The notes beneath the pieces are model-generated. The model ran no database searches and was not told the origin of the DNA. It worked only from the letters and a program-made list of their open reading frames with translations. From NCBI RefSeq assembly GCF_000155975.1, contig NZ_GG730301.1, forward strand, positions 126,049 through 190,048: DNA of 64,000 bases, in the 5' to 3' direction. Origin of the DNA: Citrobacter youngae ATCC 29220. Its GTDB lineage: Bacteria; Pseudomonadota; Gammaproteobacteria; Enterobacterales; Enterobacteriaceae. Shown one piece after another: positions 1 through 9,032 of the stretch (position 1 is its first letter; every line of letters starts with the position of its first letter). The position numbers were made by a program, and so were the translations under genes.

Positions 1-15
1 CTTCATCCATTTCAT
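1..15 (-). CDS. Start of a fimbrial tip-adhesin gene (partial, cut by window edge)
   Basis: An ATG on the minus strand at 15..13 overlaps the stop codon of the upstream usher gene in the ATGA arrangement typical of translational coupling. Only five codons (M K W M K) are inside the window. In CS1/CFA/I/Tcf-type operons the order is chaperone, pilin, usher, tip adhesin (CfaE/CooD/TcfD), so the identity is inferred from position alone. The protein itself cannot be assessed here. Confidence 0.45.
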
Positions 16-2711
16 TGCACGCTCTCCCTTTGTGCGGTTTCCAGCGCCTGCTTGCGCTGCGCCTGTTTCAACTGCGCCTGCACCTGAATCTGCGGCGGCA
101 GCCGATCGTAAGTCAGCGGCGAACAGGTGATGTCTCCGGCATAGCGAATGCTGGCGCGTTTCTTCACCACTTTCAGCGGACACTTGAGGAACGTCTGGCC
201 GGTCAGAAGGTAGAGATCTTTTGCCGAGCTGGCCATTTCGAGGGTAAAACCGCCGTCTTCCGACAGTAGCAGCATGGCGCTATTCAGCCCGATCACCGGC
301 AGCGTCTGGAGCGAGGCTGGCAACAGCAAACGACCGATATAGTTATAGTTAAAGGTGGCGGAGACTTCGCGATACCGCAGCTTGCCCGGCAGCAGCATCA
401 GGTTTTGTTTCCCCGACCCGGCAATCAGGTTGGTGGTGCCGCGCTGATGCTTACGCGAACTGTCGTTCACTTCGACGTAGCCCAGTTCATACCCGGTGTA
501 GGGGAACAGCACCGACTCATCGCCCGTCAGGCTGGCTTTGCTGCCGTTGGCCGATGCATCAATAGCCAGTTCATCTGCGGAGTCGTCATCCATTTTTTTC
601 ACCGCGACCAGGACTGCGGCGGACGGATCGCCATTGCCTGCGCGGCCAAGCTGCACGCCGTGGCGGCTGATGGCCAGCGTCGAGCTGTAGCTGCCGGTAA
701 AGGCGGTGGTGTGCTCACGATCCTGACGATCGTAGCTGTCGGTCAGGTAGCCGCTCATGTTGCCGTACAGCCCGTCAATGCGTCCGTTCACGCCGCTATC
801 CAGCGTGTCGGTATTGATACCGTTCAGGCTGACGCCGAACTCTTTGTGGTTCACATTGTCGCTATACCAGGTGCGGGCAAGGTTCCACGAGGTTTGATCG
901 CTGCTGTTTTTACTGGTGCGGTAGTCCACGCCGAGGGTAGTGGAGCGGCTGCGCGCGTTGTTGTCCTGACGCGGCGCTTCGCTGAAGCTGAACGTCAGGT
1001 AAGCGCCGTGATCGTTACCGTTGCTGCCGGAATCGTCGCGAGTAAAGACCCCTAGATTGGCGTTGAGGATCCAGTTGCTCAGGTTGAAGCTGCGTGAGGC
1101 GCTAAGCTGCACGCTATCTGAGGTCGAGTTGGCATCGGTCTGGCTGAAATAGTTACTGGTAAAATCTTCACGGTTATCCCAGCGGGTATGGTAGTCCGCG
1201 TGGTTGCGGGTTCGGTTCCAGTTTAGCGACAGGTTCCAGCTAAAAATGTTTTGCGTCAGACCGGCGCTAATGCTTTCAAAGCAGTTGAGATCGTAATCAT
1301 CCGCATCGTTATCGCCGGAGCACTGACCGCCGCTGGTGTCTTTACGATAAAAATTCAGCGCAGGCCAGTTTTCCGCGCGCCAGTTTAGCTGCTGCATATT
1401 GCCGCGACCGCCCTGGTCGTTATAGAAAAAGCCGTTTTGCAGATCCACATTGCCAAAAGCGCCCAGCGCCGGGGTGATATGGCCGTTGATTTCGGCGGAG
1501 AAATTATTGTCTACCGAGGCGACGCCGAGCATGAGTTCGCTTTGTGCGGTAACCGGCAGTCGCAGACCCGCCTGTGCGGAGGTGGCGTTATCGTCGCTAT
1601 CATTATTGAGGGTGCTGCTGTCGCTATCCGCCAGCCGGCCCGCCTGCACAAACCACTGAATATGGCCGTCGTTCATACTGCCCGTTTTGGTAAACGGCAC
1701 GACTTCCGTGCGCGCCAGCTGGTTGCTCTCGTAAATTTTCAGTTGCAGGGTGTAGCTCCCCGATGGGAACGAAGAGGTGTCCAGCGTCTGGTTGCCGCCT
1801 GCCAGGTAGAAGGAACCGAGCAACTGGTTATCCCGATAGACATCGACGCGTGAATTACGCGATAGCAGCACGTTTACCGGCGTGCCCTGACCCGCCTGTT
1901 CGCGGTTGAGGTAGCTGAGGGTAGAACCCGCACGAACGCCATCAAAGGTGTCGAGCGGCAGAAAAGAGAAGTTAAAGTTACCGCCGTCGAGGCTAAACAG
2001 GCTACGGCTATCCATGCGGCCGCCCTGCACATAGAAGCGGCTCAATAAATCGTAGCGATAGAACAGTTCGCTGACGTCGGTCTCGGTGTCGGTTTCGCCA
2101 TCGCTTTCGTAGCCGTTCAGGCTCCAGTAAGCGCCGATATAGCTGTTTTCCGTGACGCCCAGCGCCCCGGTGCCTTGCAGGTAGGCCGATTTGAATTCGT
2201 CCTGGATGGCAACGTTAATGTCCTGTTGGTGAATAAGGGCATTAACGATATCGTCGCCCTTGTTGGGCACCATATACAGGGTATGTTTACCTGCATCTGG
2301 ATACCACGCTTTATTCAGGAACAGATTAACCGAGTTTTGTTCATCGTTGTAAATCAGCGCCACGTCCTGGGTGGTCAGATAGCCGCACCCGGCTCCGCTA
2401 TTAATGGCCGTACAGGCCAGTTCGCCGTGACGTTCCAGGGGTTGGTTAAGCTTTGCGGCAATAGCATTAATACGGCTCTTATCATCGCCTAATTCCATGG
2501 CGGCAATAATTTTTTGCGGCTGATCGAATTTAACGGTATCGAGATTGACGGTCGCAAAGAATTTACCCAGCGGACGTCCGGCGAGATAAACATCAACGTA
2601 TTCCTGCTGACCGAGCACAATGGCTTCAAAACCCGGAGGAATTTTTTCCTCGCGCGCATTGGCTACATTGAGTATGGAAAAGATTAATAGCCCAAGAATT
2701 GATTTTTTCAT
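12..2711 (-). CDS. Outer-membrane usher of an alpha-type (CS1/CFA/I/Tcf-like) fimbria
   Basis: This 899-residue protein has a signal peptide ending near residue 19 (NVANA) and a long beta-strand-rich, Asn/Asp/Ser/Gly-rich body typical of a fimbrial usher pore. It would accept chaperone-subunit complexes in the periplasm and secrete the growing pilus through the outer membrane. Its size, its position after an alpha-type pilin gene, and its overlap with the next start codon fit the CfaC/CooC/TcfC family. Cysteines occur in an N-terminal CTAINSGAGC segment, in the middle, and near the C-terminus (FLKCPL, ITCSPL). The last roughly 25 residues form a Gln/Ala/Lys-rich, helix-prone tail after the beta domain. 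The alpha-usher family call is strong; the exact subtype is not certain. Confidence 0.88.
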   Translation of the reverse strand: MKKSILGLLIFSILNVANAREEKIPPGFEAIVLGQQEYVDVYLAGRPLGKFFATVNLDTVKFDQPQKIIAAMELGDDKSRINAIAAKLNQPLERHGELACTAINSGAGCGYLTTQDVALIYNDEQNSVNLFLNKAWYPDAGKHTLYMVPNKGDDIVNALIHQQDINVAIQDEFKSAYLQGTGALGVTENSYIGAYWSLNGYESDGETDTETDVSELFYRYDLLSRFYVQGGRMDSRSLFSLDGGNFNFSFLPLDTFDGVRAGSTLSYLNREQAGQGTPVNVLLSRNSRVDVYRDNQLLGSFYLAGGNQTLDTSSFPSGSYTLQLKIYESNQLARTEVVPFTKTGSMNDGHIQWFVQAGRLADSDSSTLNNDSDDNATSAQAGLRLPVTAQSELMLGVASVDNNFSAEINGHITPALGAFGNVDLQNGFFYNDQGGRGNMQQLNWRAENWPALNFYRKDTSGGQCSGDNDADDYDLNCFESISAGLTQNIFSWNLSLNWNRTRNHADYHTRWDNREDFTSNYFSQTDANSTSDSVQLSASRSFNLSNWILNANLGVFTRDDSGSNGNDHGAYLTFSFSEAPRQDNNARSRSTTLGVDYRTSKNSSDQTSWNLARTWYSDNVNHKEFGVSLNGINTDTLDSGVNGRIDGLYGNMSGYLTDSYDRQDREHTTAFTGSYSSTLAISRHGVQLGRAGNGDPSAAVLVAVKKMDDDSADELAIDASANGSKASLTGDESVLFPYTGYELGYVEVNDSSRKHQRGTTNLIAGSGKQNLMLLPGKLRYREVSATFNYNYIGRLLLPASLQTLPVIGLNSAMLLLSEDGGFTLEMASSAKDLYLLTGQTFLKCPLKVVKKRASIRYAGDITCSPLTYDRLPPQIQVQAQLKQAQRKQALETAQRESVQ

Positions 2712-2740
2712 TACTCAACCATCGTCCTTGATGTGACAAA

Positions 2741-2770
2741 AATGAACCGAAGAGCGTTCTCCGGTTCATT
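2741..2770 (-). terminator. Hairpin with short U-run between pilin and usher genes
   Basis: A perfect 9-bp stem (2741-2749 with 2762-2770) lies between the pilin stop and the usher start. Read on the minus strand it is followed by about five T residues. This is a plausible partial terminator or RNA-stabilising hairpin that would keep pilin transcript above usher transcript. The function is inferred. Confidence 0.5.
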
Positions 2771-2787
2771 GCCATTGCAATTAAGAA

Positions 2788-3282
2788 TTACTGGTACAGA
2801 TAGATGCTGACTACGCCCTGGTAAGTACCGGTGGCGAGCGTGCCCTGAGTTGTCTGAGCAATTTTCAGCGTCTTGGCAACAGAACCGGTCTGCAGTGCGG
2901 TGTCTTTGTTCGGGAACAGTTTAGCAGCGTCCAGCGGGATAGCGGTCGTCGAGAGCGCTTCACCGCCCCAGGATACGGTCAGCGGAACGGTTGCGCCGCC
3001 CAGGCTGTTAACCAGTTCGGCATCGCTGACCAGCTGCATGTTGACGTCTTTAGTGATGTCGTTAGCCCAGATTTTGGTTTGCAGCTGGTACGGTGCCAGG
3101 CCATTACCTGGGATGTACTGCATCTCGACGCTTTTCGGCAGCGCGGAGTTATCAACCTGAGTCATATCCAGCGCGGCGTCGACGTTTGCGGTAACGGTAA
3201 TATCTTTCTGTACTGCCATCGCGGAGCCCATTACGGACACCATTGCTAAAGCGAGTAAGGATTTTGAGATTATTGATTTCAT
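2788..3282 (-). CDS. Major pilin of an alpha-type (CFA/I, Tcf-like) fimbria
   Basis: This 164-residue secreted protein has a signal peptide ending at SAMA (about residue 23). The mature protein starts VQKDITVTANVD, resembling the CfaB/CooA/TcfB start (ITVTASVDP). A VSWGGEALSTTA segment near residue 103 matches the VSWGGQVLSTTA segment I recall from CFA/I pilin. The mature protein has no cysteines, as is usual for alpha pilins and unlike classical type 1 subunits. It lies 30 bp after the chaperone gene and upstream of the usher gene, the normal order. It is expected to be the polymerised shaft subunit. Confidence 0.88.
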   Translation of the reverse strand: MKSIISKSLLALAMVSVMGSAMAVQKDITVTANVDAALDMTQVDNSALPKSVEMQYIPGNGLAPYQLQTKIWANDITKDVNMQLVSDAELVNSLGGATVPLTVSWGGEALSTTAIPLDAAKLFPNKDTALQTGSVAKTLKIAQTTQGTLATGTYQGVVSIYLYQ

Positions 3283-3311
3283 TTACTTATATTCCGTGTA
3301 AAGAGTAAAAA

Positions 3312-4019
3312 TTAATGAATTGGGAAGTCTTTAGAATATTTAGACTTATCAATCCAGTTCCAATATTGAATAACTACGCGGTCGTAGCTCAATATGTTTT
3401 TTGGCGTGAAGCTGGAGCGCGGATAAATATTTTTATCAACGCCCTGCCAGGCGCAATCCTTTTCAGCCTGTGATTTCTTACACAAACCCACTTTTAAAAT
3501 TTTGAAGCGCTGATTGCCGTTATTCACAATAGCGCCGTTGGGCAACAGTCCCATTTTCAACTGGGGATGTTCTGGCGGTATGCTGACCAGTACGCCCCAG
3601 ATGCGGTTAATCGTGACCTGCGGTTTAACGGTTTTTGACTCGCCGAGCGGATCGTCCAGTTGGGGGGCGGCTTCAAACTTCACCCGGTATGTTGTCTCTT
3701 CCTGCACGGGTTCCATGGCGACCAGGCGCACGGTTTTTGTTGCGCCAGCCGGCAGGGCGAATTTAGGCGGCATGACGACCAGCGAGTTGGGATCGCCCGC
3801 TTTTATTTCCGTCTCTTTTTCCTGCGGAGTATTTCTTCCGGAAATAGACAGAATAGTCGTTTTAATATATTGCACTTCATTTGTTCTGGAGATGACGCTA
3901 ACATTACCCTCGCCCTGGTCATTTATATCAACGGCCATAGGGTAAACGGACATATTGGCAAAACACAGCGGAGCTGCGCATGCGAAGGAAATAACGCACA
4001 GACTACGTTTGATGTTCAT
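3312..4019 (-). CDS. Periplasmic chaperone of the alpha-type fimbrial operon
   Basis: This 235-residue protein has a signal peptide ending near residue 21 (PLCFA). The mature part has the layout of a two-domain immunoglobulin-like pilus chaperone: MSVYPMAVDIND at the start, a PPKFALPAGATKTVRLV segment, then YRVKFEA and a second domain. It should hold alpha-pilin subunits in the periplasm and deliver them to the usher. It is the first gene of the left fimbrial operon, as in cfaA/cooB/tcfA. Its start is preceded by GGGAA about 8 nt upstream. Confidence 0.87.
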   Translation of the reverse strand: MNIKRSLCVISFACAAPLCFANMSVYPMAVDINDQGEGNVSVISRTNEVQYIKTTILSISGRNTPQEKETEIKAGDPNSLVVMPPKFALPAGATKTVRLVAMEPVQEETTYRVKFEAAPQLDDPLGESKTVKPQVTINRIWGVLVSIPPEHPQLKMGLLPNGAIVNNGNQRFKILKVGLCKKSQAEKDCAWQGVDKNIYPRSSFTPKNILSYDRVVIQYWNWIDKSKYSKDFPIH

Positions 4020-4512
4020 TTACTCATTCCCTGTTGATGACGATACTATTCAGGTTCCCATAGAATAGTGAATACATTTGATCTGATTGATATTGACTGA
4101 TTGATGATTCTGTTCAGAAACGATTTTATACACGGGGAGCATATAAAAGAAAATTATATTTGCTAAAAGGTGGGTTAAGACAAAATGAATTGATACGCCG
4201 CGCAAATGATTACGTGGCATATTGTAATTTAAGTTATAAGTTGCCGTAATACGGTGTGTATAATATAAAATAATAAAAACATGCCGTTAGCTATTTGTGC
4301 TACAAATTCTGTGGTGGATGTTTATTTTTTAGTTGCTCTCTTATTAATGTCAAAAACATTCGACATTTAAATAATTAAATAAAAAGCTGCGTTAACAGGA
4401 ATATTGAAGGACGCCGTAATGGAAAAAGGTATGTTCTCTGTAAACGACAGAACATCAGGCTGTTATACCAGCCTGATAGATCCCTAACGAGTATTCCTCA
4501 CTAGCCACAGCG
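4020..4512. other. AT-rich gap between the two fimbrial clusters
   Basis: This 493-bp stretch is strongly AT-rich and carries no convincing long coding region. It must hold the promoter of the left fimbrial operon, reading leftward, and the 3' end of the right cluster transcript. A 22-codon reading frame with a ribosome-site-like upstream sequence lies at 4419-4487 on the plus strand but is not supported enough to call. I saw no pair of long flanking inverted repeats that would suggest an invertible promoter. Confidence 0.6.
4454..4477 (-). terminator. Hairpin at the end of the right fimbrial cluster
   Basis: A perfect 9-bp inverted repeat with a 6-nt loop lies about 35 bp after the last gene of the right cluster, read leftward. 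No clear T-run follows it, so it may be a 3'-end stabilising structure rather than an intrinsic terminator. Confidence 0.4.
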
Positions 4513-5088
4513 TTATTTTACCCGGGTCAATAGCTGCCAGGTGATGTCCGTTTCTAACTGCGTTTCATCATTGTTGCCGCTGAAGGCCGCGTCGTTGAGT
4601 ACCGGGAACAGCGTGACGGTAAAGGACATCTGTTTGCCTTCCGGTACGGTATTGTTATCTACAGCGACAATCGCATCATTATTGTGAATATACAGGCTGG
4701 CGGCGGAACCGCTCTCTGGGGTCAGGTTAATCTGGTCAGTCGTTTTACCTACGCGATACTCTTTGCCGTCAATGAACACGTTACTGACTTTAAAGGCGAC
4801 CCCGCCTTTCTGGCCAAACTGAAAGCGCCCCTTTTCGCCGGCCGCGCCCTGCGCCAACACCGCCATTTGCATTTTTTCCGGGCAGGAGGCGCTGAGAGTG
4901 ACCTCGCGTTCCGCCATTTTGTGCCAGTTTTGCTGGGTAGTCACAATATCGTCCCGACGCATTTGCGAGTAATTGACCTCCGCTTGCGAGACGGTTAGCT
5001 GGCAGTTAGTTTCATCCGCATGAGCCACGGCGGACAAGAGCAGTCCGCTGCCGATGAGGAGAGTTTTCATGCTGTTTTTCATCGGCAT
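4513..5088 (-). CDS. Small secreted fimbrial subunit, possible tip or minor pilin
   Basis: This 191-residue protein has a signal peptide ending at VAHA. The mature part begins DETNCQL and has a cysteine pair (NCQL and ASCPEKM) spaced as in a pilin-domain disulfide. The gene overlaps the end of the usher gene by 10 bp and is last in its operon. An alternative start at 5082 (MKNSMK) is possible. It has a single pilin-like domain, so it is more likely a minor or tip subunit than a large two-domain adhesin. The genes after the usher in the E. coli gltF-yhcADEF cluster are the nearest comparison I know; direct homology is not established here. Confidence 0.65.
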   Translation of the reverse strand: MPMKNSMKTLLIGSGLLLSAVAHADETNCQLTVSQAEVNYSQMRRDDIVTTQQNWHKMAEREVTLSASCPEKMQMAVLAQGAAGEKGRFQFGQKGGVAFKVSNVFIDGKEYRVGKTTDQINLTPESGSAASLYIHNNDAIVAVDNNTVPEGKQMSFTVTLFPVLNDAAFSGNNDETQLETDITWQLLTRVK

Positions 5089-7487
5089 TCTCCGTTCACT
5101 TCTTCGTAAAACGCCTCTTCATCCCTTTTCTCGCTAAGGGTGTAAGCGATTTTACAGATTCGGTTGTTGTTGTCGTCCATGGCATAAAGGGCATCAATCT
5201 GCTCCGCATCGCTGAGGAATACATGACCGTCATCGACGCTGGTGACGATGTAATTACCTTTGCCATCGACGATGGATAAACCTTTGGTTAATGCACTGCC
5301 GTCCGGGCGTTTTACGCGTAGCATCACCCGGCGGCTGTTCAGCACCTTGAAGCTCACTTCGCTGACGGAAGCATGTGCTGCGGCAATGTACTTGGTTCCG
5401 TTCGCCAGGGTCATACTTTGCGGCAGTTTGTTGGCATCGATCTCAATACGTGAGTTGCGCCATTCGTTCAGGCCGGGGATTACCGCCTGGCCCCAATAAT
5501 CGGTCCACACCGTCCCCTGAGGCGTGTTGATTTCCACTCCCGATTTGGACTCGTTCAGCTTCGCAATGGCGAAAGTATCGCGGATGGAATAAGGGGTGAA
5601 GGTGACGCCGCTTTTGTGCATCGCAATACCGCCGGAGAGCGTGGCGTTGTAGTTACGCTGATGGCTGCCATTGCTGCCGCCCCCGATGCTCAACTGCGTA
5701 TAGTGCAGGTTGCTGCTCACGTTGGCGTTAAAACTGTTGTCGTTACTTTCGTTGTCGCGATCGGCGGAGAGGGAATAGTTGGTATGGTCTGACAACGCCC
5801 CGGAATTTTGCACGCCATAGCTGGTGCGATTGCCCTGGTTACGCATATAGGAACTGATACTCTGCGAGCCGCCCAGCGGAATGCTGAGGTTGACGTAGAG
5901 CATGTCGTCATCCTGATCGTCATCTACATTGCCGACCGCGCTTTGCCAGTTCACAGAGATCGACGCGTATTTAAAGGTTTTGCCCCACGAGGCCAGGATA
6001 TAGCGAGAGTCTTCACCGTCGCCGCTGGCCTGGTTGTAGTTAAAGCCGAGGTTAAACGTTCCCGCTATGCCGGAGGCCCAGCTGAGATTGGTCGACCAGG
6101 TATTGTCATATGGCTGGAAATCATCGTCGAGGGCATCGGACAGTTCGCGGTAGCCGCCGCTATAGTGAGACACGCTATTGCTGAAACTCAACTGCTCGTT
6201 GAGGGCCACCGACGTTTGCAGCTCGGTTTTTAACCCGCTGTCTTCGTCGCCAAACTGCTCCCGGCTGCCTGCCACGCTGGCGGAAATGTCCCAGCTATCG
6301 GTCAGCAGTACCTCGGCTCGCGCGCCGCTGGCCTGATAATCTTCTGCCAGCAGCCCGGATGCCAGCAAATTTAGATTCGGCATCACCCGCCAGCCGTTGG
6401 AGATGTTAAACACCCACGGGTCGTCATAATCGCCATCAATATTGCGTACCCGACCGATCGCGGCGGATAAGCCCTGTGGGCGAGCCAGCTGCTGTGCTTT
6501 TACCGCCGATGCCGGAACGATAAAGCGGCTGGAGGCCCCATCGGACTCAATCACCGTGACTTCCAGGTCGACGTTGCTGCGCACCATGGGGACATCATCG
6601 AGGGTAAATGGCCCGGCAGGCACCAGGGTGTTAAAGATCAATCGCCCGTTCTGGCGCACTTCCACGCGCGCCTGCGAGGTGCGAGCGATACCGGAGACGC
6701 TGACGCCAGTGCCGCCGTTTTGCAGACCGCTGGTGGGGGTCAGCTGAACGCCGGTAATGGGCACACCGCTGAGAACGTCGGAGTTGGCGTTGATCTCGCC
6801 AACCTGCATCGTCATTTTCTGCGCCATGAAAACGTGCTCGGCGTAGGTGTAGATGCTTTCGGCGTTTTTATCGCCGTCGTCATCGGTCAGGATATAGCGG
6901 CTGCGCAGCGCCCAGTCAGCGGTGTTAAAACCGCCCTCAAGGCTGGCCTGTGAATAGCGGTTGCTGTCGCCGCCGTCGTACTCGCTGTTGGTACTGAACA
7001 AGGAGTAGTTGAGCATGCCGGCCGTGCCGCCGTGCTGGAAATTTTTGATCTCGCCATTCAGACCGTTGAGCGCCTGCGGGGGAAGATACAGCTCAACGGC
7101 GTCCTGGTTGGGCAGGGCATTGACGACCGCCTGAGCATAGTCATCGGCAATATTGTGGCAGGTTTCGTTGGCTTTTAGCGGTACCGGCATCAGCCCGGCA
7201 AAATCAAGGAAATCGCTGTCGATGCACAGCGTTCCATCCTCGCCAAAACGTGCTGCCGCCGTCCCGCGTTCCTTGCCGTTCACGACCACGCGAACGGAAT
7301 GCACGCCGGGTAAAAAGCGGGGTGTTTCGGCGAAATAGCGGTTCAGGTCGCTGCTGAGTCCGCGAGATTGTAAAATCCCGGTGTCGAAAGTGACTTCGCG
7401 CGCCTGAAGGTGAGGGGCGAAGAACAGCGGCAACGCGCAGTACAGCGCGCTGCGGATACAGGAGGCCAGCGGGCGTTGTTTATGCAT
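5079..7487 (-). CDS. Outer-membrane usher of the second fimbrial cluster (YhcD-like)
   Basis: This 802-residue usher has a signal peptide ending near residue 29 (HLQA). The N-terminal domain begins REVTFDTGIL and contains two cysteines (TLCIDSD, ETCHN). A central region holds the plug segment (VEVRQNGRLIF, FTLDDVP), then a long strand-rich barrel. C-terminal segments carry another cysteine pair (NRICKIA, GECR). It sits 13 bp after the chaperone gene and overlaps the small subunit gene. It differs clearly from the 899-residue usher at 12-2711, so the two clusters are separate systems rather than a recent duplication. Confidence 0.87.
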   Translation of the reverse strand: MHKQRPLASCIRSALYCALPLFFAPHLQAREVTFDTGILQSRGLSSDLNRYFAETPRFLPGVHSVRVVVNGKERGTAAARFGEDGTLCIDSDFLDFAGLMPVPLKANETCHNIADDYAQAVVNALPNQDAVELYLPPQALNGLNGEIKNFQHGGTAGMLNYSLFSTNSEYDGGDSNRYSQASLEGGFNTADWALRSRYILTDDDGDKNAESIYTYAEHVFMAQKMTMQVGEINANSDVLSGVPITGVQLTPTSGLQNGGTGVSVSGIARTSQARVEVRQNGRLIFNTLVPAGPFTLDDVPMVRSNVDLEVTVIESDGASSRFIVPASAVKAQQLARPQGLSAAIGRVRNIDGDYDDPWVFNISNGWRVMPNLNLLASGLLAEDYQASGARAEVLLTDSWDISASVAGSREQFGDEDSGLKTELQTSVALNEQLSFSNSVSHYSGGYRELSDALDDDFQPYDNTWSTNLSWASGIAGTFNLGFNYNQASGDGEDSRYILASWGKTFKYASISVNWQSAVGNVDDDQDDDMLYVNLSIPLGGSQSISSYMRNQGNRTSYGVQNSGALSDHTNYSLSADRDNESNDNSFNANVSSNLHYTQLSIGGGSNGSHQRNYNATLSGGIAMHKSGVTFTPYSIRDTFAIAKLNESKSGVEINTPQGTVWTDYWGQAVIPGLNEWRNSRIEIDANKLPQSMTLANGTKYIAAAHASVSEVSFKVLNSRRVMLRVKRPDGSALTKGLSIVDGKGNYIVTSVDDGHVFLSDAEQIDALYAMDDNNNRICKIAYTLSEKRDEEAFYEEVNGECR

Positions 7488-7500
7488 CGAATGAGCCCCC

Positions 7501-8220
7501 TTATTTTGCGCTGAAATCGGCGATAAAACTCGGCACCTCTACGCCATAGCGGCTGGCGGGGAAAAATTTCACTTTATTGTTGCCGCCGACGCTTTTGCCC
7601 ACAGCAATGTCCAGCGTTTCGCCGGGCAGGATATAGGTTTTCTTGAGGCTGCCAGCCGCGCCGGACGGCTGGAAGATAACGTTTTGCGACAGACGCACCA
7701 CGTATTTGCTGGGGTTGGTGACTTTTGCTGCCGTGCCCGAACCCGACCATTGCAGGGTTTTCCAGGCATCGGTGACGACCGCCAGTTTTGCCGGACGGAT
7801 CAGTACCGGTAAGTCCTGGCGAATATTAATGCCGATTTTAATTTTCTTATCGTCATTTTTAGGCGGAATACCTTCGAAGGTGACGCGCTTGTAATGTTCA
7901 ACGTCCAGCGGCGCGTTATTTTGCAGAATAAAGCGTAATTGCTGTGTTTGACCCGGCTCCAGGCGAACAACGGGCTGCGTGGCAATTAGCTTAATGCCAT
8001 TATTGGTGTCATCGGGCAGGTCGATAATGGTGGTATAAAGCAGCGCGGGCGTGGTGTCGGTATTTTTAACGTTCATGGTGCCGCTGTGGGTGGCTTCATC
8101 AATCACCAGTAAACTGGTTTCTGGTACCATTCCGGCAGCATAGGCGGAGATTTGACTAAATAGTAATGAAAAAGCCAACGCTGTTTTCAGTAAAGTATAT
8201 TTTGAATAAGTCATAAGCAT
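7501..8220 (-). CDS. Periplasmic fimbrial chaperone (YhcA-like)
   Basis: This 239-residue protein has a signal peptide ending near AYA at about residue 28. The sequence shows immunoglobulin-fold chaperone features: an N-terminal VPETSLLVIDE strand, a VRLEPGQTQQLRFI segment, and YKRVTFEGIPP near residue 110. It is placed between the pilin genes and the usher gene, from which it is separated by 13 bp. An in-frame ATG two codons later (MTYSK) is an alternative start. It should stabilise the three neighbouring pilins and the small subunit. Confidence 0.85.
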   Translation of the reverse strand: MLMTYSKYTLLKTALAFSLLFSQISAYAAGMVPETSLLVIDEATHSGTMNVKNTDTTPALLYTTIIDLPDDTNNGIKLIATQPVVRLEPGQTQQLRFILQNNAPLDVEHYKRVTFEGIPPKNDDKKIKIGINIRQDLPVLIRPAKLAVVTDAWKTLQWSGSGTAAKVTNPSKYVVRLSQNVIFQPSGAAGSLKKTYILPGETLDIAVGKSVGGNNKVKFFPASRYGVEVPSFIADFSAK

Positions 8221-8266
8221 TCTTCCTGAAAAAATAACACGACACTCCGTGTCTGTAGTTTAAAGA

Positions 8267-8292
8267 ATGAGGGAAATAATAATCTCCCTCAT
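8267..8292 (-). terminator. Intercistronic hairpin between pilin and chaperone genes
   Basis: A perfect 8-bp stem (8267-8274 with 8285-8292) and a 10-nt loop lie in the roughly 100-bp gap after the last pilin gene. The sequence after it on the minus strand has only a weak T-rich stretch. It could attenuate readthrough or mark an RNA-processing boundary that keeps pilins in excess. The function is inferred. Confidence 0.4.
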
Positions 8293-8321
8293 GATTTGCT
8301 AAAAAAAGATGAGGTTAGTTA

Positions 8322-8993
8322 TCAAAGATAATTCAATGTGAAGGTGGTCTGACCGTCAATTGGCGTATCATCGGTGATGTTTAACGTATCAGTATCTTCC
8401 ACGGTCAGATTGACTTTCAGAGTAAATGTTGCCGTATTGAAAGAAGCCGGAGCGCTGCCCCCCGCCTCAGCCACGGTTATCTCGCTATCTTGTGTGTTAG
8501 CCACGAGCATATCGTTAGCTGAGCCCCATGCGCTGTTATTGGTACGACGGAGTATATACGTTGATTTTCCATCCACAGTGCCCTTGACCGCGACAAGAGC
8601 ATAGTTACCTATTTTCACACCTTCAGTTGTTGTGCCAACCCCAAAGACATAAGCGGGAGCCGGGGTCATCGTTCCGGTATCGTTCCAGCCTAACGTTTTG
8701 AGCACTTTCGCAGGTCGACTATCGGCGCGATCGTCTGTGGCGCTGAATGATACTTTGGTCGGCGCCGTACAGTTAATTGTCAATTTGACTTTTTTCTGCG
8801 TCAGAATATTATCTTCGCTGGCAGATAGCCCAGAAAGATGAACATAACCGTAATCAACTATCCCACCCCCTTCCAGTTCTGGTGCGCAGGCTGCATTGGT
8901 CAGTTTGCCGTTGACTTTTAATAATGTCGATGTATCGGCAAATGTGGAACCCGCACATATCAGCAATGCTACGGTAATCAGTGTTTTTTTCAT
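8322..8993 (-). CDS. Fimbrial pilin paralog 1 (DUF1120-type)
   Basis: This 223-residue secreted protein has a signal peptide ending at GSTFA. It shares with its two upstream neighbours the pattern LKVNGKLTNAAC ... VDYGYVHLSGLS ... LTINC near the N-terminus and an aromatic C-terminus (TFTLNYL). The two early cysteines probably form the usual pilin disulfide, and the alternating C-terminal strand fits donor-strand exchange. The overall form matches the DUF1120 group that includes GltF and YhcF. It is the third pilin gene in transcription order and the closest to the chaperone gene. The family call is by recall, without a search. Confidence 0.75.
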   Translation of the reverse strand: MKKTLITVALLICAGSTFADTSTLLKVNGKLTNAACAPELEGGGIVDYGYVHLSGLSASEDNILTQKKVKLTINCTAPTKVSFSATDDRADSRPAKVLKTLGWNDTGTMTPAPAYVFGVGTTTEGVKIGNYALVAVKGTVDGKSTYILRRTNNSAWGSANDMLVANTQDSEITVAEAGGSAPASFNTATFTLKVNLTVEDTDTLNITDDTPIDGQTTFTLNYL

Positions 8994-9032
8994 TGGTTAT
9001 TCCTTAATCTTTGGTTGAATAACGCCCACTAA

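Noticed and set aside
4020-4512. Possible invertible (phase-variable) fimbrial promoter
   Set aside because: No recombinase gene and no pair of matching inverted repeats flanking a promoter was seen in this gap.
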